Shown: positions 24,674-36,767 of the stretch, piece after piece
How positions within the stretch are numbered: the first letter of the stretch is position 1
Layout: the number at the start of each line of letters is the position of its first letter
DNA from: Cardiocondyla obscurior
Lineage: Eukaryota > Arthropoda > Insecta > Hymenoptera > Formicidae
Assembly: GCF_019399895.1 (NCBI RefSeq)
Contig: NC_091883.1
Span: forward strand, 4,568,377 to 4,632,376
Length of the DNA: 64,000 nucleotides
Direction: 5' to 3'
Made by a program: the position numbers and the translations under genes
The notes under the pieces: model-generated
The model's input: the letters and a program-made list of their open reading frames with translations, nothing else
Databases searched by the model: none
What the model was told of the DNA's origin: nothing

Positions 24674-25228
24674 GTGAGTTACATGCTTTTTTTTCGTTTT
24701 TTATAATGACGCATACGAATTGAGATCTTTCAAAAAATAGCGCACGCAAAGCGTGCATATGATTTATTCTAATATTAATAAAATATAAATGAAAGAGAAA
24801 AATACTCATACTTTATTTAAATTATATTTTAAACAGTATATTTCAAATATATTAAATATGTACACTGAGAGGCAGATATGGCCATTGCCTATAATTAATA
24901 TACTGTCAAGTGCCCTGGCTTGAGCCTGAAGGGCTGGGTGGTAATTGAGAGGACAGGGAAAGAAGTAGTGAGACTGTTCTCTCCCTCAGTTCTCAGTGAT
25001 TCTCAGCGGTGATTCTTTTAATATACACTGACTTAGTAACAAATCATATTCATTTCACTTATAGTACTTAATTTATATTCACAGCTCTGTATTACATTAT
25101 TATTTGCAAGTTTGAATTTCATATATTAAATCTGAATTATAAAACTACTTTGGAGGTAATCAATTCCTAAAAAGACTAAGACTTTCATTCACTGTTGTAT
25201 GATAAAACAATTTTATCTAGATCATATT
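24674..25228. other. Spacer between repeat array and ABCB7
   Basis: The first about 70 bases after U3 still resemble the DNA following the 54.4-kb copy (a CTTTMAAAAAATAGCGC-like stretch at about 24728-24745). The rest is AT-rich and should include the ABCB7 3' UTR. No gene seen. Confidence 0.5.
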
Positions 25229-28200
25229 TTAATTAAGCTGTTCAGTTTGACTTTTATCTTTTTGATCTTGCAACCTTTTCATGCCTAAGTACTGACTTTC
25301 CCACAACTTGCTATATAAAGAATTTGGTACAGATAACAATGAATCGTGTGTACCTCTCTCTACTAAATTACCCTGATCTAAAACAAGTATATCGTCAGCG
25401 TCTATAACAGTCAATAAACGATGCGCTATTACGATCGAAGTTCGTTTTTCCGTTGCTTTACGTAAAGCATCAAGTATATTCTGTAACAAAAAATATTTAT
25501 TGTACAAGTGCAAGATAAATTAAGTAAAAAGATAACAATATTTCCGAAGCTTACATGTTCCGTGATAGAATCCAGTGAAGACGTAGCCTCGTCAAAGATC
25601 AATATAGGACTGTCTTTTAAAATTGCTCTAGCGATTGCAACCCTTTGTTTCTCTCCTCCACTTAATTTTAAACCGCGTTCCCCGACAGGTGTATCGTATC
25701 CTTGAGGCCATTTCAGTATTGAATCGTGTAGATTTGCCGTTTTTGCAGCTTCAAAAACTTCATCACGCGATTTTCTCAAATTACCGTAGTGCAGATTGTA
25801 AAATATACTTTCATGAAACAGTACTGTATCCTACAATTTTAATATAGTTTTAAATAATTAAAAGAAAAAAAAAGAAAGACAAAACAATAGTTTTACCTGT
25901 GGCACAATTGAAATGCATTGCCTGAGATCGTCTAAATCAACGTCTCGAATATTGTGATCATTGATATAAATATTGCCGTTTTGCGGTTCAAAAAATCTGT
26001 ATAACAATCTCACAATTGTAGTTTTGCTGAAAAGATAAAAGGATACATGAATCTATTTCGTTATTAACAATCATTGAAAATTATTTATAAATTTATAATT
26101 AATGAATTACATGTTAAACAATGTATATATACCTTACCCACAACCAGATCCTCCAACAATAGCAACTTTCTTGCCGCTCGGTATAGTGAACGATACATTT
26201 TTAAAAATAGGTTTTCCTTCGACGTATTGAAAATTTACATTTCGAAATTGTATTTCTGATGAATCTGGCGTCACATAAAATCTTAGTGCGTTTTCTTTTG
26301 ACTGTTAATGTAAATTCAAAAGTTAGTACAGATTATACATTATTTTATAAATATGATAAATAAGATTTTTCATACATTCAATTAATCTTACTTTAATTGC
26401 AGTATCAGTTATCATGAGAGTGAACATAGTTTGCATGTCGATAAAAGCTTGTCTTACTTCTCGATAAACAGAGCCTAGGAAACCTAAAGGAACTGAGAGT
26501 TGAAATAGCAAAGCGTTTACCATAACTAAGTCACCGACAGTCATAGTGCCTAGATATATAAAAAATAAAAAAATGTAGGTATTAGTTTTACTAGAAGAGG
26601 TTTTCAATTTAACAATAGAAATAATCATAAAACTAGCAACTGTAATTACCATTTATGATATTTTGCACTGCAAGGACCATGATAAGACTTAGTGCGCTAC
26701 TAAAAATAGCATTTTGTCCGAAGTTTAACATTGCTAAACTCGTGCTGGTCTTGAGAGATGACGTTTCGTATTTCTTTAAAGATTGATCGTATCTTTCTGC
26801 TTCGAATTTCTCGTTGTTAAAATACTAAAATCAAATATATGTACATATAATACTTTCGTAATTTTCTTAATAAGAATTAAAATAATATTCATATTTTATT
26901 ACCAACCTTTACGGTTTCGTAATTGATAAGCGAATCTATTGCTTTGTTGCCCGCTTCATTTTCCGCTCGATTCATACGTATTCTGAATTTGGTACGCCAT
27001 TGTGTAACACTTAATGTGAATATGGTATAAATACCTACACAACCCAACGCTACGGCCGAGTATTCCGGTCCACACTTTATTCCCAAAATTGTGCTAACTA
27101 ACGCTAATTCAAATACTGTAGGTACAATGTTAAATACCATGGCGTTTAAAACAAAATTAATACCACGGCTACCACGATCGATCGTCTGAAAAAAATAGCA
27201 TTTTTTAATTAGTTGTAGTACACACGTTTTTAAATATTCTTGAATAAATATAATAGAGTCGGACTCTATTATTATATATAATAAATATATTACCTTCGAT
27301 AGAGCACCGGTTTGTCTGCTCAAATGAAAAGCCATATCAAGATTATGTAAATGTACAAAGACGTTTTTCGCTATTTTACGAATAGAGTGCTGTGCGACTT
27401 TCGCAAAAACTGCATTCCTAAGTTCGCTAAATCCGGCTGCTCCGGCCCGTGCTACTCCGTCTGCAAAGAGAATTACTTTGAATTCTTTAAAATCACATAC
27501 ATTACGAGAATTCTCTTCTGTATATTAAAATAATCTGAAATAAAATATAATATCTTTACATCCTATGAGTAGCGAAGTTGCTACGGTTGCAACTGTTGTA
27601 GGCGCGGTTGTTAGATCCATTACAGCACCACCGGACGCTGCTTGGGTATTTAAAATATCTATTGCATACTTAAAAATGAATGGGACACAAACGTTTAAGA
27701 CTTTAGCTCCTATAAGCAAACCCACTGCTATTTTTACTCTTTTCCGTATGTCTGGATCATCCTACAAAAATTTAATGAATAAATATAACAAATAATATTT
27801 TACATATTGCCTTTACGTGTCATAAAAATAATAAAATATAGCTTCTTACTTCTGGCCAAATGTATTTAAGCATGGCCTTTAACATATCCGAGCTAGTGAT
27901 CGACGATTTATCGTGTAAATCGATGGCATCTCTGTTCAAACTAGAAACGCCAGGGTGGAAACAGTTTCTTTTTTGCTGGCCAGGTTTTGCTCCGGTCAAT
28001 CCAGTAACAACTGATACAAATTTCACTGGTGGCACAACAGATTTAGATTGTGGAACATTTTTTTTCTTTTGGGCGCGATCAATCACATTGCCACTGCAAC
28101 ACTAGAATACAAACGAAATAATAATTAATATATAAAATCAAATAATAAACTAATCACATTATTTTCGTTTCGTATGACAGAATATATAAAATGATTAAAG

Positions 28201-30201
28201 CGTAATAAATCATTAGAAATTATTAAATATATGAAAAAATAGACAATTTAAACTATGAATAAGTAAAAAGAAAATTAAAGAAATAAAATTAATTATTATT
28301 TATTCATCCATTATACTTTGTAAAATGAAGAAGACATTTTCAGAATACATTTACTCTATAATTATATAAATTACATATTTAATACATACGATTCTATTTT
28401 TTCCATATGACTAAGTGCCGCATCGAAAATATTAATATATTCTTCCACGAGATTAATCGCGATTGAGAAACTCGGGCTTTTAAATTTTACAGTCTTCATA
28501 TTACTTAAAATATTAATATACTCCGTTCTTTTCAAGTTTAAAATACTTATTCCTAGTTTATTAATTATACATCGTTCATCTGTGTCGAACGTTTCACCAT
28601 ATATTTTCAATTTCCAACGATTTTTCTCCAATTTCGTACTCGCTATAAATAACGTCACAGTCGCATTATAATTCAGACCGTCACGTGTAAATGACATATC
28701 CCTGTGAAAACTATTCATTGTGATAAAATCTAATTTATTCGTAGGAATGTCGAAACATTTCTGTATGTCGAAAACATCGAACTGAATTTCGTCCAACGGA
28801 TTACACGGAATAAAAAAGCCGTAATTGATGTACAGCTTGAGATTATCGTGTGCGCCGTAATTAATAAACACTTGCGTTTCTTTGTCGAACGGTTTTAAAG
28901 TAACGATCTGATAAAATTTATTTTGATAATCATCCGTGACGATAGACACTTTAACTGCGGCATGAACATCATGATTAAATAAGTCTAAGAATGGCGCAAG
29001 AGCTAAATTATTAGGCTGTTTTATGTTAAATACTTCTTGATTGCATATTGTAGTATCCATGTACACAGCTCGCGTATTAACAACATAATATGCCCATTTA
29101 TATTTCGTAAACGTTATTATATTTTGCAAATGCACATTGCAATGAGGACAATAGTTTCTATCAACATCCAGGCATTTTACAGCTTTCATTAGTAAAGAAA
29201 AATCTTGTTGCAATTTATGAGTTTGATATAAGGAATGTAGGATAAAGCTTGGCAACATTATCTTCTCTTTATTAGAACAAAAATCTGGATTAGTAAAGGA
29301 TTGTGGTAATGTCTTTAAATAAAGATACCACTTTGATTTCACTTCTAAATGTGTTTCATATACCAAAAATGTTGCAAGCATACATTGGGGACTGTAGCTG
29401 TCAGTGGTATTATTTAGAAATACTGTTTTAATATCACTTTGCAATAAGATACCTGTTGTTAACAGTATATGAAGTGGCAGTTGAATGAGCACTTCATCAT
29501 TTTCTATGTGTTTTAATGTTTTTAAGCCTCTGCCTGTAAGAGGAAAATACTCCGGTATCAAATGACAAATTGACTTGCAGTTTTTGTTTAGAAGCCAGGA
29601 TTTTAAATCTATTAAAGATTCATCAATGTTTTTATTCAATTTTGTAAAATTAAGTCTCCTCTTCTGGCGGCGTTTTCTTGACGTTCGCCCCATTGTGCAG
29701 ATATTATATCTGTAGATGTAACAAAAGCCTTTATTACAAACAAACTGCTCGTAATAAATCTTAAGATCCATATGAATTTCGCGTTTTAGATCGAGAGTTA
29801 ACACAAATTTAATTAAGATCTATAAATTGCTGTGCAAATATTAAAAATCATTAAAAAAAAATAAAATAATAAAAAATTAAATTAAAAATACAAATGTATA
29901 ATATTACGTAATATGTATTAAATATGTAATAAGCAGAAAATATATGCACACGTCATTGTACGATTAGAAATTGAACGCATAGGAATCTGTCATACTGTAA
30001 CGTTTAAAAATACAAAATTGTTAGCTATATTACCCTGACGCCAAGATGAGAAAACACAGGACTATATCCGGTAACGTGGACTCTATTAGATAATATTAAT
30101 CTTGTACCAACTCCGCTGCTGTACGTATTTCTCATCGTGCTCCATAGCCTTTTATCGCACGGCACCTCGCGTAACAGACGACCGCATAGTGCGCCTAACA
30201 T
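25229..30201 (-). CDS. ABCB7: Mitochondrial ABC half-transporter ABCB7/Atm1 (11 exons, 740 aa)
   Basis: Exons: 30201-30034, 28101-27850, 27761-27560, 27460-27294, 27185-26907, 26824-26650, 26549-26392, 26301-26138, 26026-25897, 25830-25555, 25480-25229; all in phase. Exon 1 encodes an Arg-rich, acid-poor leader (MLGALCGRLLREVPCDKRLW) fit for mitochondrial import. Then comes the six-helix membrane domain with the family signature LDMAFHLSRQTGALSK and NYETVKYFNNEKFEAERYD. The nucleotide-binding domain has Walker A GGSGCGKT (517-524), signature LSGGE (621-625), Walker B ILIFDE (to about 646) and an H-loop His677 (VIAHRL). ABCB7/Atm1 homodimers in the inner membrane export a glutathione-linked sulphur or Fe-S precursor for cytosolic Fe-S protein assembly. 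SETD4 lies inside intron 1 (28102-30033) on the same strand. Length is near the usual 750 aa. Confidence 0.97.
28371..29693 (-). CDS. SETD4: SET domain-containing protein 4, intronless, nested in ABCB7 intron 1 (440 aa)
   Basis: Single exon. The N-terminus MGRTSRKRRQKRRLN matches the basic start of animal SETD4, so I choose the ATG at 29693 rather than the longer upstream frame to 29804. SET core motifs: FPLTGRGLKTLKHIENDE (about residue 50), VVNTRAVY, LALAPFLDLFNHDVHAAVKV and FINYGAHDNLKLYINYGF; a Rubisco-LSMT-type substrate-binding region follows. SETD4 is a lysine methyltransferase linked in animals to H4K20 or H3K4 methylation and stem-cell quiescence. It has no introns, unlike all neighbours, and sits wholly within the first intron of ABCB7 on the same strand, so it either has its own promoter just upstream (29694-30033) or arose by retrocopy. 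The frame is intact. Confidence 0.94.
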   Translation of the reverse strand: MGRTSRKRRQKRRLNFTKLNKNIDESLIDLKSWLLNKNCKSICHLIPEYFPLTGRGLKTLKHIENDEVLIQLPLHILLTTGILLQSDIKTVFLNNTTDSYSPQCMLATFLVYETHLEVKSKWYLYLKTLPQSFTNPDFCSNKEKIMLPSFILHSLYQTHKLQQDFSLLMKAVKCLDVDRNYCPHCNVHLQNIITFTKYKWAYYVVNTRAVYMDTTICNQEVFNIKQPNNLALAPFLDLFNHDVHAAVKVSIVTDDYQNKFYQIVTLKPFDKETQVFINYGAHDNLKLYINYGFFIPCNPLDEIQFDVFDIQKCFDIPTNKLDFITMNSFHRDMSFTRDGLNYNATVTLFIASTKLEKNRWKLKIYGETFDTDERCIINKLGISILNLKRTEYINILSNMKTVKFKSPSFSIAINLVEEYINIFDAALSHMEKIESYVLNM

Positions 30202-31440
30202 TCTTTTTCTTCTTTTTTACAATTCCTTTTCTTCTTTATCGCGAAAAAAAAACTAACTAAATATTGAAATTAATCCCATTACGAAGTGTCATATGTACAT
30301 ATATATATATAGCGATCATATAATCGTGTATAATTCAGAGAGAAGTCTCTCTGGTATAATCGCGATAAATAACTTGAAATAACCTTTATACGATCAGTCA
30401 TAGAGTACGCTATAACGTGATGTTAGTCTTGCACGATAATGGCTGCATTCAGCGATACGGTTGGGCTTTTCTCTTGATTTATATTCGGATCTAAATGCAA
30501 AAGCCAATCGCATTAAAGAATAACTGAACGCTCATTGATCAGTTATCTCCACTTCGATTGCTTTTTCTTTTTTTTATGGAAACTTCGAAAATTTTAATGA
30601 GGCTGATCGTCTTCAGTATTGCTGTGGTTAATGCCCATCGATGTCACACGTCACGTAAAGTGTCACATTCCAGGCTCGCAAATACGATTTGAACAATTGT
30701 CAAGCTGCGCAGGATAATCTTGTGATTTAATTTAATTTTTCCGGCCGACTGGTGAGTGTTCTGTCGCACGATGTGAGAAAAAGACTTTGTTAACTTTACT
30801 CGCGATAGCTGCACCTTCGTTAACTTCTGTACGTAGACGAATTAAATATTTGACCTATTTGTTGACTTCTTACGAATGCTGTAAGAATCAGTTTGATCTT
30901 TTTTCCTTGTTGTTCTTTTCTTTTTTTTGCATATATCTTTTTTTTAATAATCTGTTATTCAGTCTTCTTGAATTTGGTTTTAAAAATAGGAAAGCTACAA
31001 TTTAAAGAATTTACAAATAAATGTTGTATGTTGACACAAGAAATTTGTTTAAAGAAATATTATAAATAATTATTTAATATTAATAGAGCATTGGAAAAAT
31101 ATTTTTAGGCGCTTTTAGTGTGAATTTTTAATGTAGAATAACTTTTTCTTTTTAATTTTGAGAATATATTTGTGTGAGAAATTTTGGAAAGTTAGGTCAG
31201 AAGAGAAAGTTTTAATGATACCACATACCTTTCTTCTGTTAATTCTTGAGTATAGGTGTGCAGTCTAATATTAATTTAAAATTATTAATTTATATTTATT
31301 TATAGATAGAAAGAAATAAAATTAAATTTAGTTTATATTTACATTTATATATGGCAATTCTGAATTTTTCTAATCTATTTATATATTTTTTTAGAAAATT
31401 GTTTATAATTGTCTACAATAACTTAAAAAGAAGCTAGATA
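30202..31440. promoter_or_regulatory. Divergent intergenic region, ABCB7 (minus) and PDSS2 (plus)
   Basis: About 1.2 kb between two divergent mitochondrial genes. The part nearest ABCB7 is less AT-rich (30400-30780); the rest is AT-rich and probably includes the PDSS2 5' UTR, possibly with an intron since TTTTTTTAG at about 31388-31394 resembles an acceptor. No coding exon seen. Confidence 0.5.
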
Positions 31441-33160
31441 ATGTCTGTGAACACAGCAGTGTTCAAGATTTGGAAAGGAAGCAATCCTGTGACTACATTT
31501 TTATGGAAGTCACAGATTTCTCAAGTTCAAAGAACAGTTTGTATTTCTGCACAAAGTAAATTCTATTTTAGTAATGGCAATCAAGCTGAGAATAAGGTAG
31601 CAGTAAATCAAAAAACAGACTGGAATAAAACTATGTCAGAGGCAGAAAAAATAGTAGGATATCCAACATCTTTCTTAAGTTTAAGATGGTTATTGAGTGA
31701 TGAGATTGCCAATGTTGCATTACACTTGAGAAAACTGGTTGGATCAAATCATCCTGTATTGAAAACAGCCAAGTAAATTATTATATTAATGCTTTCTTAA
31801 GAATAAAAGCTTTATTTGTAAATCCCTTTTTTATAACAGGACTATTATTTATAATGGACGTAACACACAGGCATTTGGTCTCATTTTGCTGTTAATATCT
31901 AAAGCTGCTGGTCATTTGAATGCAAAACCAATAGAAGAAGATAAGGCTGCAGGAGTATTGCATAGGTATACTATATATAAAAATTTAAATAATCCTAAAC
32001 ATATAAAAAACGTATACTATAATTGAGAAGGGTAATTAGTATGTTAAATAAATCTATTTTAGTCAAAGGGCATTAGCAGAAATTACAGAAATGATCCGCA
32101 CTAGCAATTTGATACACAGAGGACTGGTAAATATAAATGCAAATACAGGACCTCTAGAATCTTCAGAATTAAATAATATAACTTTTGGGAATAAAATAGC
32201 GTTACTGTGTGGTGATTACTTACTTAGTAATAGTTGCACTGAATTAGCAGCTCTTAGAAATCAGGATGTAAGTATAATTACTTACTTTTATAAATTTTAT
32301 TTATTATAAAAAAAATATAAATATTCTTTAAATTTAATGCTAAAAATTATACGTTTAAAACATCTTTCAGCTTTTGTTATTAATATCATCTGCAGTAAGA
32401 GATCTGTGTCAAGCAGAATTTGTAGCTCGTAGAGATAATCAAAATTTTGCCATACCGTCAATACCGCCCGAAGATCGTAAGGGATATGCAATAAAAGAAT
32501 GGACGCTTTTAAATACTTATGGCGCAGGATCATTGCTCGGCAAAAGTTGTCAAAGTACATTAAAAATAGCTGGTCATAGCAAAGAAATAGAGGAGAAGGG
32601 TTATGAATTTGGCAAACACTTAGCTTTAGCTTGGCAGGTAATAGATTTTAATTAAAGTATAGATAAAATTAATATAATTTAATCAATAATTTTGTAAAAT
32701 ATTAATAATGTATATATAAATATTTTTACAGGCTTCATTGGACTTAGGTTTGTGTATTAATAAAGATAAGGGAATTTTACATAATTTATGTGCAGCTCCA
32801 ATTATGTTTCATGTTGAACATGATCCATCAATTTTGATAGAACTCGATAAGGGATTGGAATCAGTTGAGAATGTCGACTATTTAAAGGTTTTTTTTACTT
32901 AATTAATATTGAATAGGATTTATCCATAAATTAAATCAGTTGCTTCTTTCTTGTTGTATTTGTAACGAAATGTCGATTATATAGGCAATGTTTTATGTAT
33001 GTAGGTGCTTGAAATTGTAGCAGCTGGCCCAGGTATTGGATTAACTAAAGAACTTGTGAAGGAACATTCACAAAAAGCAATGGAAATTTTAAGTGTGTTT
33101 AAGGAAAGTGATGCTAGAAAGGCATTATCTAATATAATTATTGCCATAGGTGACTTTTAA
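31441..33160 (+). CDS. PDSS2: Polyprenyl diphosphate synthase subunit 2 (6 exons, 413 aa)
   Basis: Exons: 31441-31772, 31840-31965, 32063-32267, 32371-32637, 32732-32887, 33005-33160; all in phase, TAA stop. The N-terminus lacks acidic residues for about 45 residues, fitting mitochondrial import. Family motifs: NKTMSEAEKIVGYPTSFLSL, LLSDEIANVALHLRKLVGS, HRGLVNINAN, IALLCGDYLLSNSCTELA and LCAAPIMFHVEHDP. The Asp-rich catalytic motifs (DDxxD) of prenyltransferases are missing, as is normal for this non-catalytic partner. PDSS2 pairs with PDSS1 in the matrix to make the isoprenoid tail of ubiquinone. Confidence 0.95.
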
Positions 33161-33738
33161 CAACAAATTTATTTTTTAAGTTTATCTCACTGTCCAGTGA
33201 ATGATTTCAGAGATTTATATATTATATATGTATAGCAAAGTTATAAGAGAGATAAATTTTTAAATCTATTTTAGAGAGAGATTAAGAAAGGTTGTTAAAA
33301 ACGAAAGTTAAGTTTATAACATAAAATATTTATTCTATAAATTATAGATTATTATATAATATTGAAACGTATTTTTATACATGTTTAAATCGATATTTTG
33401 ATACAAAATGCTTTTTTTTTTAAATACATTTTTTATATAGATATATATAACATGTTAAATTTTTGTAATTATAATATACTGTTAAAATTAATATTAAATT
33501 ATTTTTCATAAATATAGCGTTATTTTTAAATATCTAATTTAATTTATACTAGATGAAGTCGTAATTGTAATTACAAGTTTGGTTATAAGTTTATCCGGTT
33601 TATTTTGACATTCCTAACGCATCGACTCATCTCATCACTGCTCATCACGATTTCGTTAGGTCTGATTAAGTCGAAAGTTCATATTGAGCGAGGATATAAT
33701 TCTCTCGATATTAATATTAAATATTAATACAAATAAGG
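33161..33738 (+). other. PDSS2 3' UTR and NUDCD1 promoter region
   Basis: AT-rich spacer between two plus-strand genes. A short inverted pair CCTAACGC and TTCGTTAGG at about 33613-33660 lies about 80-125 bases upstream of the NUDCD1 start and could be a promoter element. No coding exon. Confidence 0.5.
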
Positions 33739-35648
33739 ATGACAGAAATAATCGAGTTACGCCCAAATAAAAATTTAATAAACTCGTCTTTTGAAAAATA
33801 CCAATTTTCTAATGAGGTTATCCCGATAATTTCTGAAAATAAACTACAGAACCGTAAGTACATATTTATATTACAAAGTATTCTACGTATAACGTTATAT
33901 AAATAATTAAAAACTACGTATAATTATAGAATACAAGTTAGATAAAAAACATTTCAGATGTATATAGGTTAGAACCAAATTGTAATCAAGAATCCTGGCT
34001 GGAAGCAAGGCTCTTTGCTTTTCATAATCATTTATTTAATAATGTATATGACATGTCATGCTGGTTTATCGATAATACTTTGGCTGTCTGGCGTCTCGAT
34101 ATGGATGGTTCTTTAGATCAAGTGTATAAATTACATACAGATGCACAGTCAAAAATAACATACAATCCATCAATTGGATTTACCTCAAATAATATTATAG
34201 TGATTTCTGATGGTGGTACAAATCTACATATATTGATAGGATTTATAGAGGAAAGTAGAAAAGTGTTTCTAATAAATCCAGAAGAATCAGGAATTATTAT
34301 AAATGTCCAATATGTAGAAAAAATCTCAAAACTTATTATAACTATGTGTGCTATTGTTGCAGACAATAATCAGAAAAAATATACTCAACTCACATTATTA
34401 TCATACAATTTATGTGTAGAAAATAAGGAGGCAAAAATTAATAATATAGATAAACAGATATTAAAAGTACAAGGTACTGTGGAATATGCCTATGTGGAAG
34501 AGAATGGTGATTATTTGCATTCTATTTGTCAGGATAACATTAGTTTTGAGAATAAAAACGCTCAATCAGAGAATAAAACAGAACAGCCTAATATTAATTC
34601 GCAAATAAAGATTCCAAAATACTATTGGTCACAAGATGAAGATTCTATTACAGTTTGGGTTAAAGTACGAAATCGACGCGATAATAAACCTAAAATAAAC
34701 GTTAAGCCATTAGAATTGTCAGTCACAATAGACGATGAAATATTAATACAAGGAGAATGCCAACACAGGTTGGAGGAGAACATAGCAACTTGGAGGCATA
34801 AGGAAGATACATTGCAAATAGATTTAAGTAAATATGAAACTGGATTAATGTGGAGTGAATTAATTAAAGGTGATACAGGAGGAGAATGTTTACCTAACGA
34901 AACTCTTGCTACAGAAATTCATGCAAAGTACTTTTTTATAATTTCTTATGAAATCTATATACTTATACTATAATTGATTTTAATATAATATATTATTTTG
35001 TCAGGCTGGCACATTTATGTACAGATCAGCAAAGTAGTAATGCTGCAGGTCAACCTTGTGTAGGATTCAATGCTGAACAATTAGAAGAGTGTGATCTTGA
35101 GGGAAAAGATAATTTTTTACAAAGGATTAATCTTTGTACACAGGCAACTACACAGTTAGCTAGACTAGGGAGTAACAATCATGTATTGTTCACATATAAA
35201 AAAAAATGTGGACAAATGGTATGCCTAAGATATGACCATGACGCGTGCGTTTGGGATATGAGCGATAGTGATAATGATAATCAGTGGAATCTAAGACACA
35301 TTCATAGCTTTCCTGGATTCGGCTATGTTGAAGCCAGCAAAACTAATAAAAAGTTTTGTGTATCTCCAATTGGTAATTCAGTAGAGATACTTTTGTATAT
35401 AATTTTTTAATTTTACTATGTATAAAATAACACTTAATCTTATCGCAGATGGGTCTTATGTAGCTATAGTAGAACACACACGACATGTGTTTTTGTACGA
35501 AAGGCCTGACGTTGGAACAAAATCTGCCAAACAAAGAATTATGGACTTCGATTGTCAAGCTTCTTCCATCATGGGTGTTGTTGCTACAAATAAACATCTT
35601 ATTGTACTATTGAAGGATAAGTTGTGTCGTTTGCAAATTAGCACGTGA
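33739..35648 (+). CDS. NUDCD1: NudC domain-containing protein 1 (4 exons, 550 aa)
   Basis: Exons: 33739-33853, 33958-34927, 35005-35372, 35449-35648; all in phase. A beta-propeller-like N-terminal part (LAVWRLDMDGSLDQVYKLHT) is followed by a CS/p23-like domain starting about residue 258 (IPKYYWSQDEDSITVWVKV) and ending near TGLMWSELIKGD. The C-terminal part resumes propeller-like strands (DACVWDMSDSDND, SFPGFGYVEASKTNKKFCVS). This order is specific to NUDCD1 (CML66 in humans), an HSP90 co-chaperone-like protein reported to bind RNA helicase/spliceosome clients. Length is close to the 583 aa of the human protein. Confidence 0.95.
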
Positions 35649-36767
35649 TAAGTATTATTCACAATTATTAATGCAATATTTAAAATAAAAAATTTTAACG
35701 ACTGTGTATACTTTTAAATAAAAAAAAATTTTATTAGCTTAGATTTCAGATAATATACTTATATAATTTTTAGTTTTGAGGAAATTCTTAAACGTATTAT
35801 ATCTAAAACTTGGAAATAAAGTAAAATTTCGTAGGAAAAAAAATTTTATCGATAGCGCGTTAATTCATATTGGTTGTCATGGCGACGGTGGCAATCTCGT
35901 AGCAATTTCTCTTGGAACTAAAAAGAAATTATGTTATTTTATTGGCTCACAATGAACCAATCCGCAACGAACTATCACTGTCGCCACTGGCAAATCGACA
36001 TAGCGTTGAGACTGTTGGGAATTGATTGACACGAAAATCCAACCAAGACCGATAGCAGGGTTTATAATATAAATTAAAATCTACAAAATAATAAAAATTA
36101 AGCAGACATTTACTCTTGCGGCAGCAAGTAAGTCAAACGTGAGAAAAAATAGCTTTGCCAATTTTAACAATGAATTTAATTTCATCTAACGCTGCTTCTT
36201 TCTCAAATAAAGGGAAAATAAAAAAAAATTAAAAAGGGAATGAAAAAGAGAGGGAGAAGAAGAGAGAACGAAGTGCTACACGTTGACTTTAATTTTTCGA
36301 TGACATGTGGAGTCCAACAGAGTCTAATCTTCCTACGTTCACGTTAATTTAACTATACAAAACTAGGCCAAAAGTGAAAAATTCGTCAATATGATATCAT
36401 ATCACATACGTGATTGCTTTTTGGCTCGTATAGCCGTGTTAATTTAGATCGAGTATGTCTTTAAAAGATTAGGATTACTAACAGCTGACGTTACAACGAA
36501 TTTCAACAAGAGAGTAAGGGACCAATCGGAGCACTGATAGATATATGTGCTGTATCAAACAGTATCAAAGAGCACTGTATCATCATACACACCCTGTGCC
36601 AATTGTAAACAAAGATATTGTATTAAAATTCGTAGAGTATATAATTTTTCGTTATATGCAATCGTAGACGAGCGTAAACGGATTAACATCGCGACATTTT
36701 TTGGATCAATCTTTCGCGTATACAATTTTACGAGATTTTACAACAAAAATTATTTAACCTTGCAAAC
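35649..36767. other. Intergenic region with partial palindrome and CCAAT boxes, RagC promoter
   Basis: About 1.1 kb. Between about 35866 and 36000 are several CCAAT boxes in both orientations and an imperfect inverted pair, TGGCGACGGTGG (about 35879) against CACTGTCGCCACTGG (about 35977). This could be the RagC core promoter or an upstream element. The remainder to 36767 is probably 5' UTR. No coding exon. Confidence 0.5.

Noticed and set aside
29694..29804. N-terminal extension of SETD4
   Set aside because: The family start is MGRTSRK; the extension has no homology.
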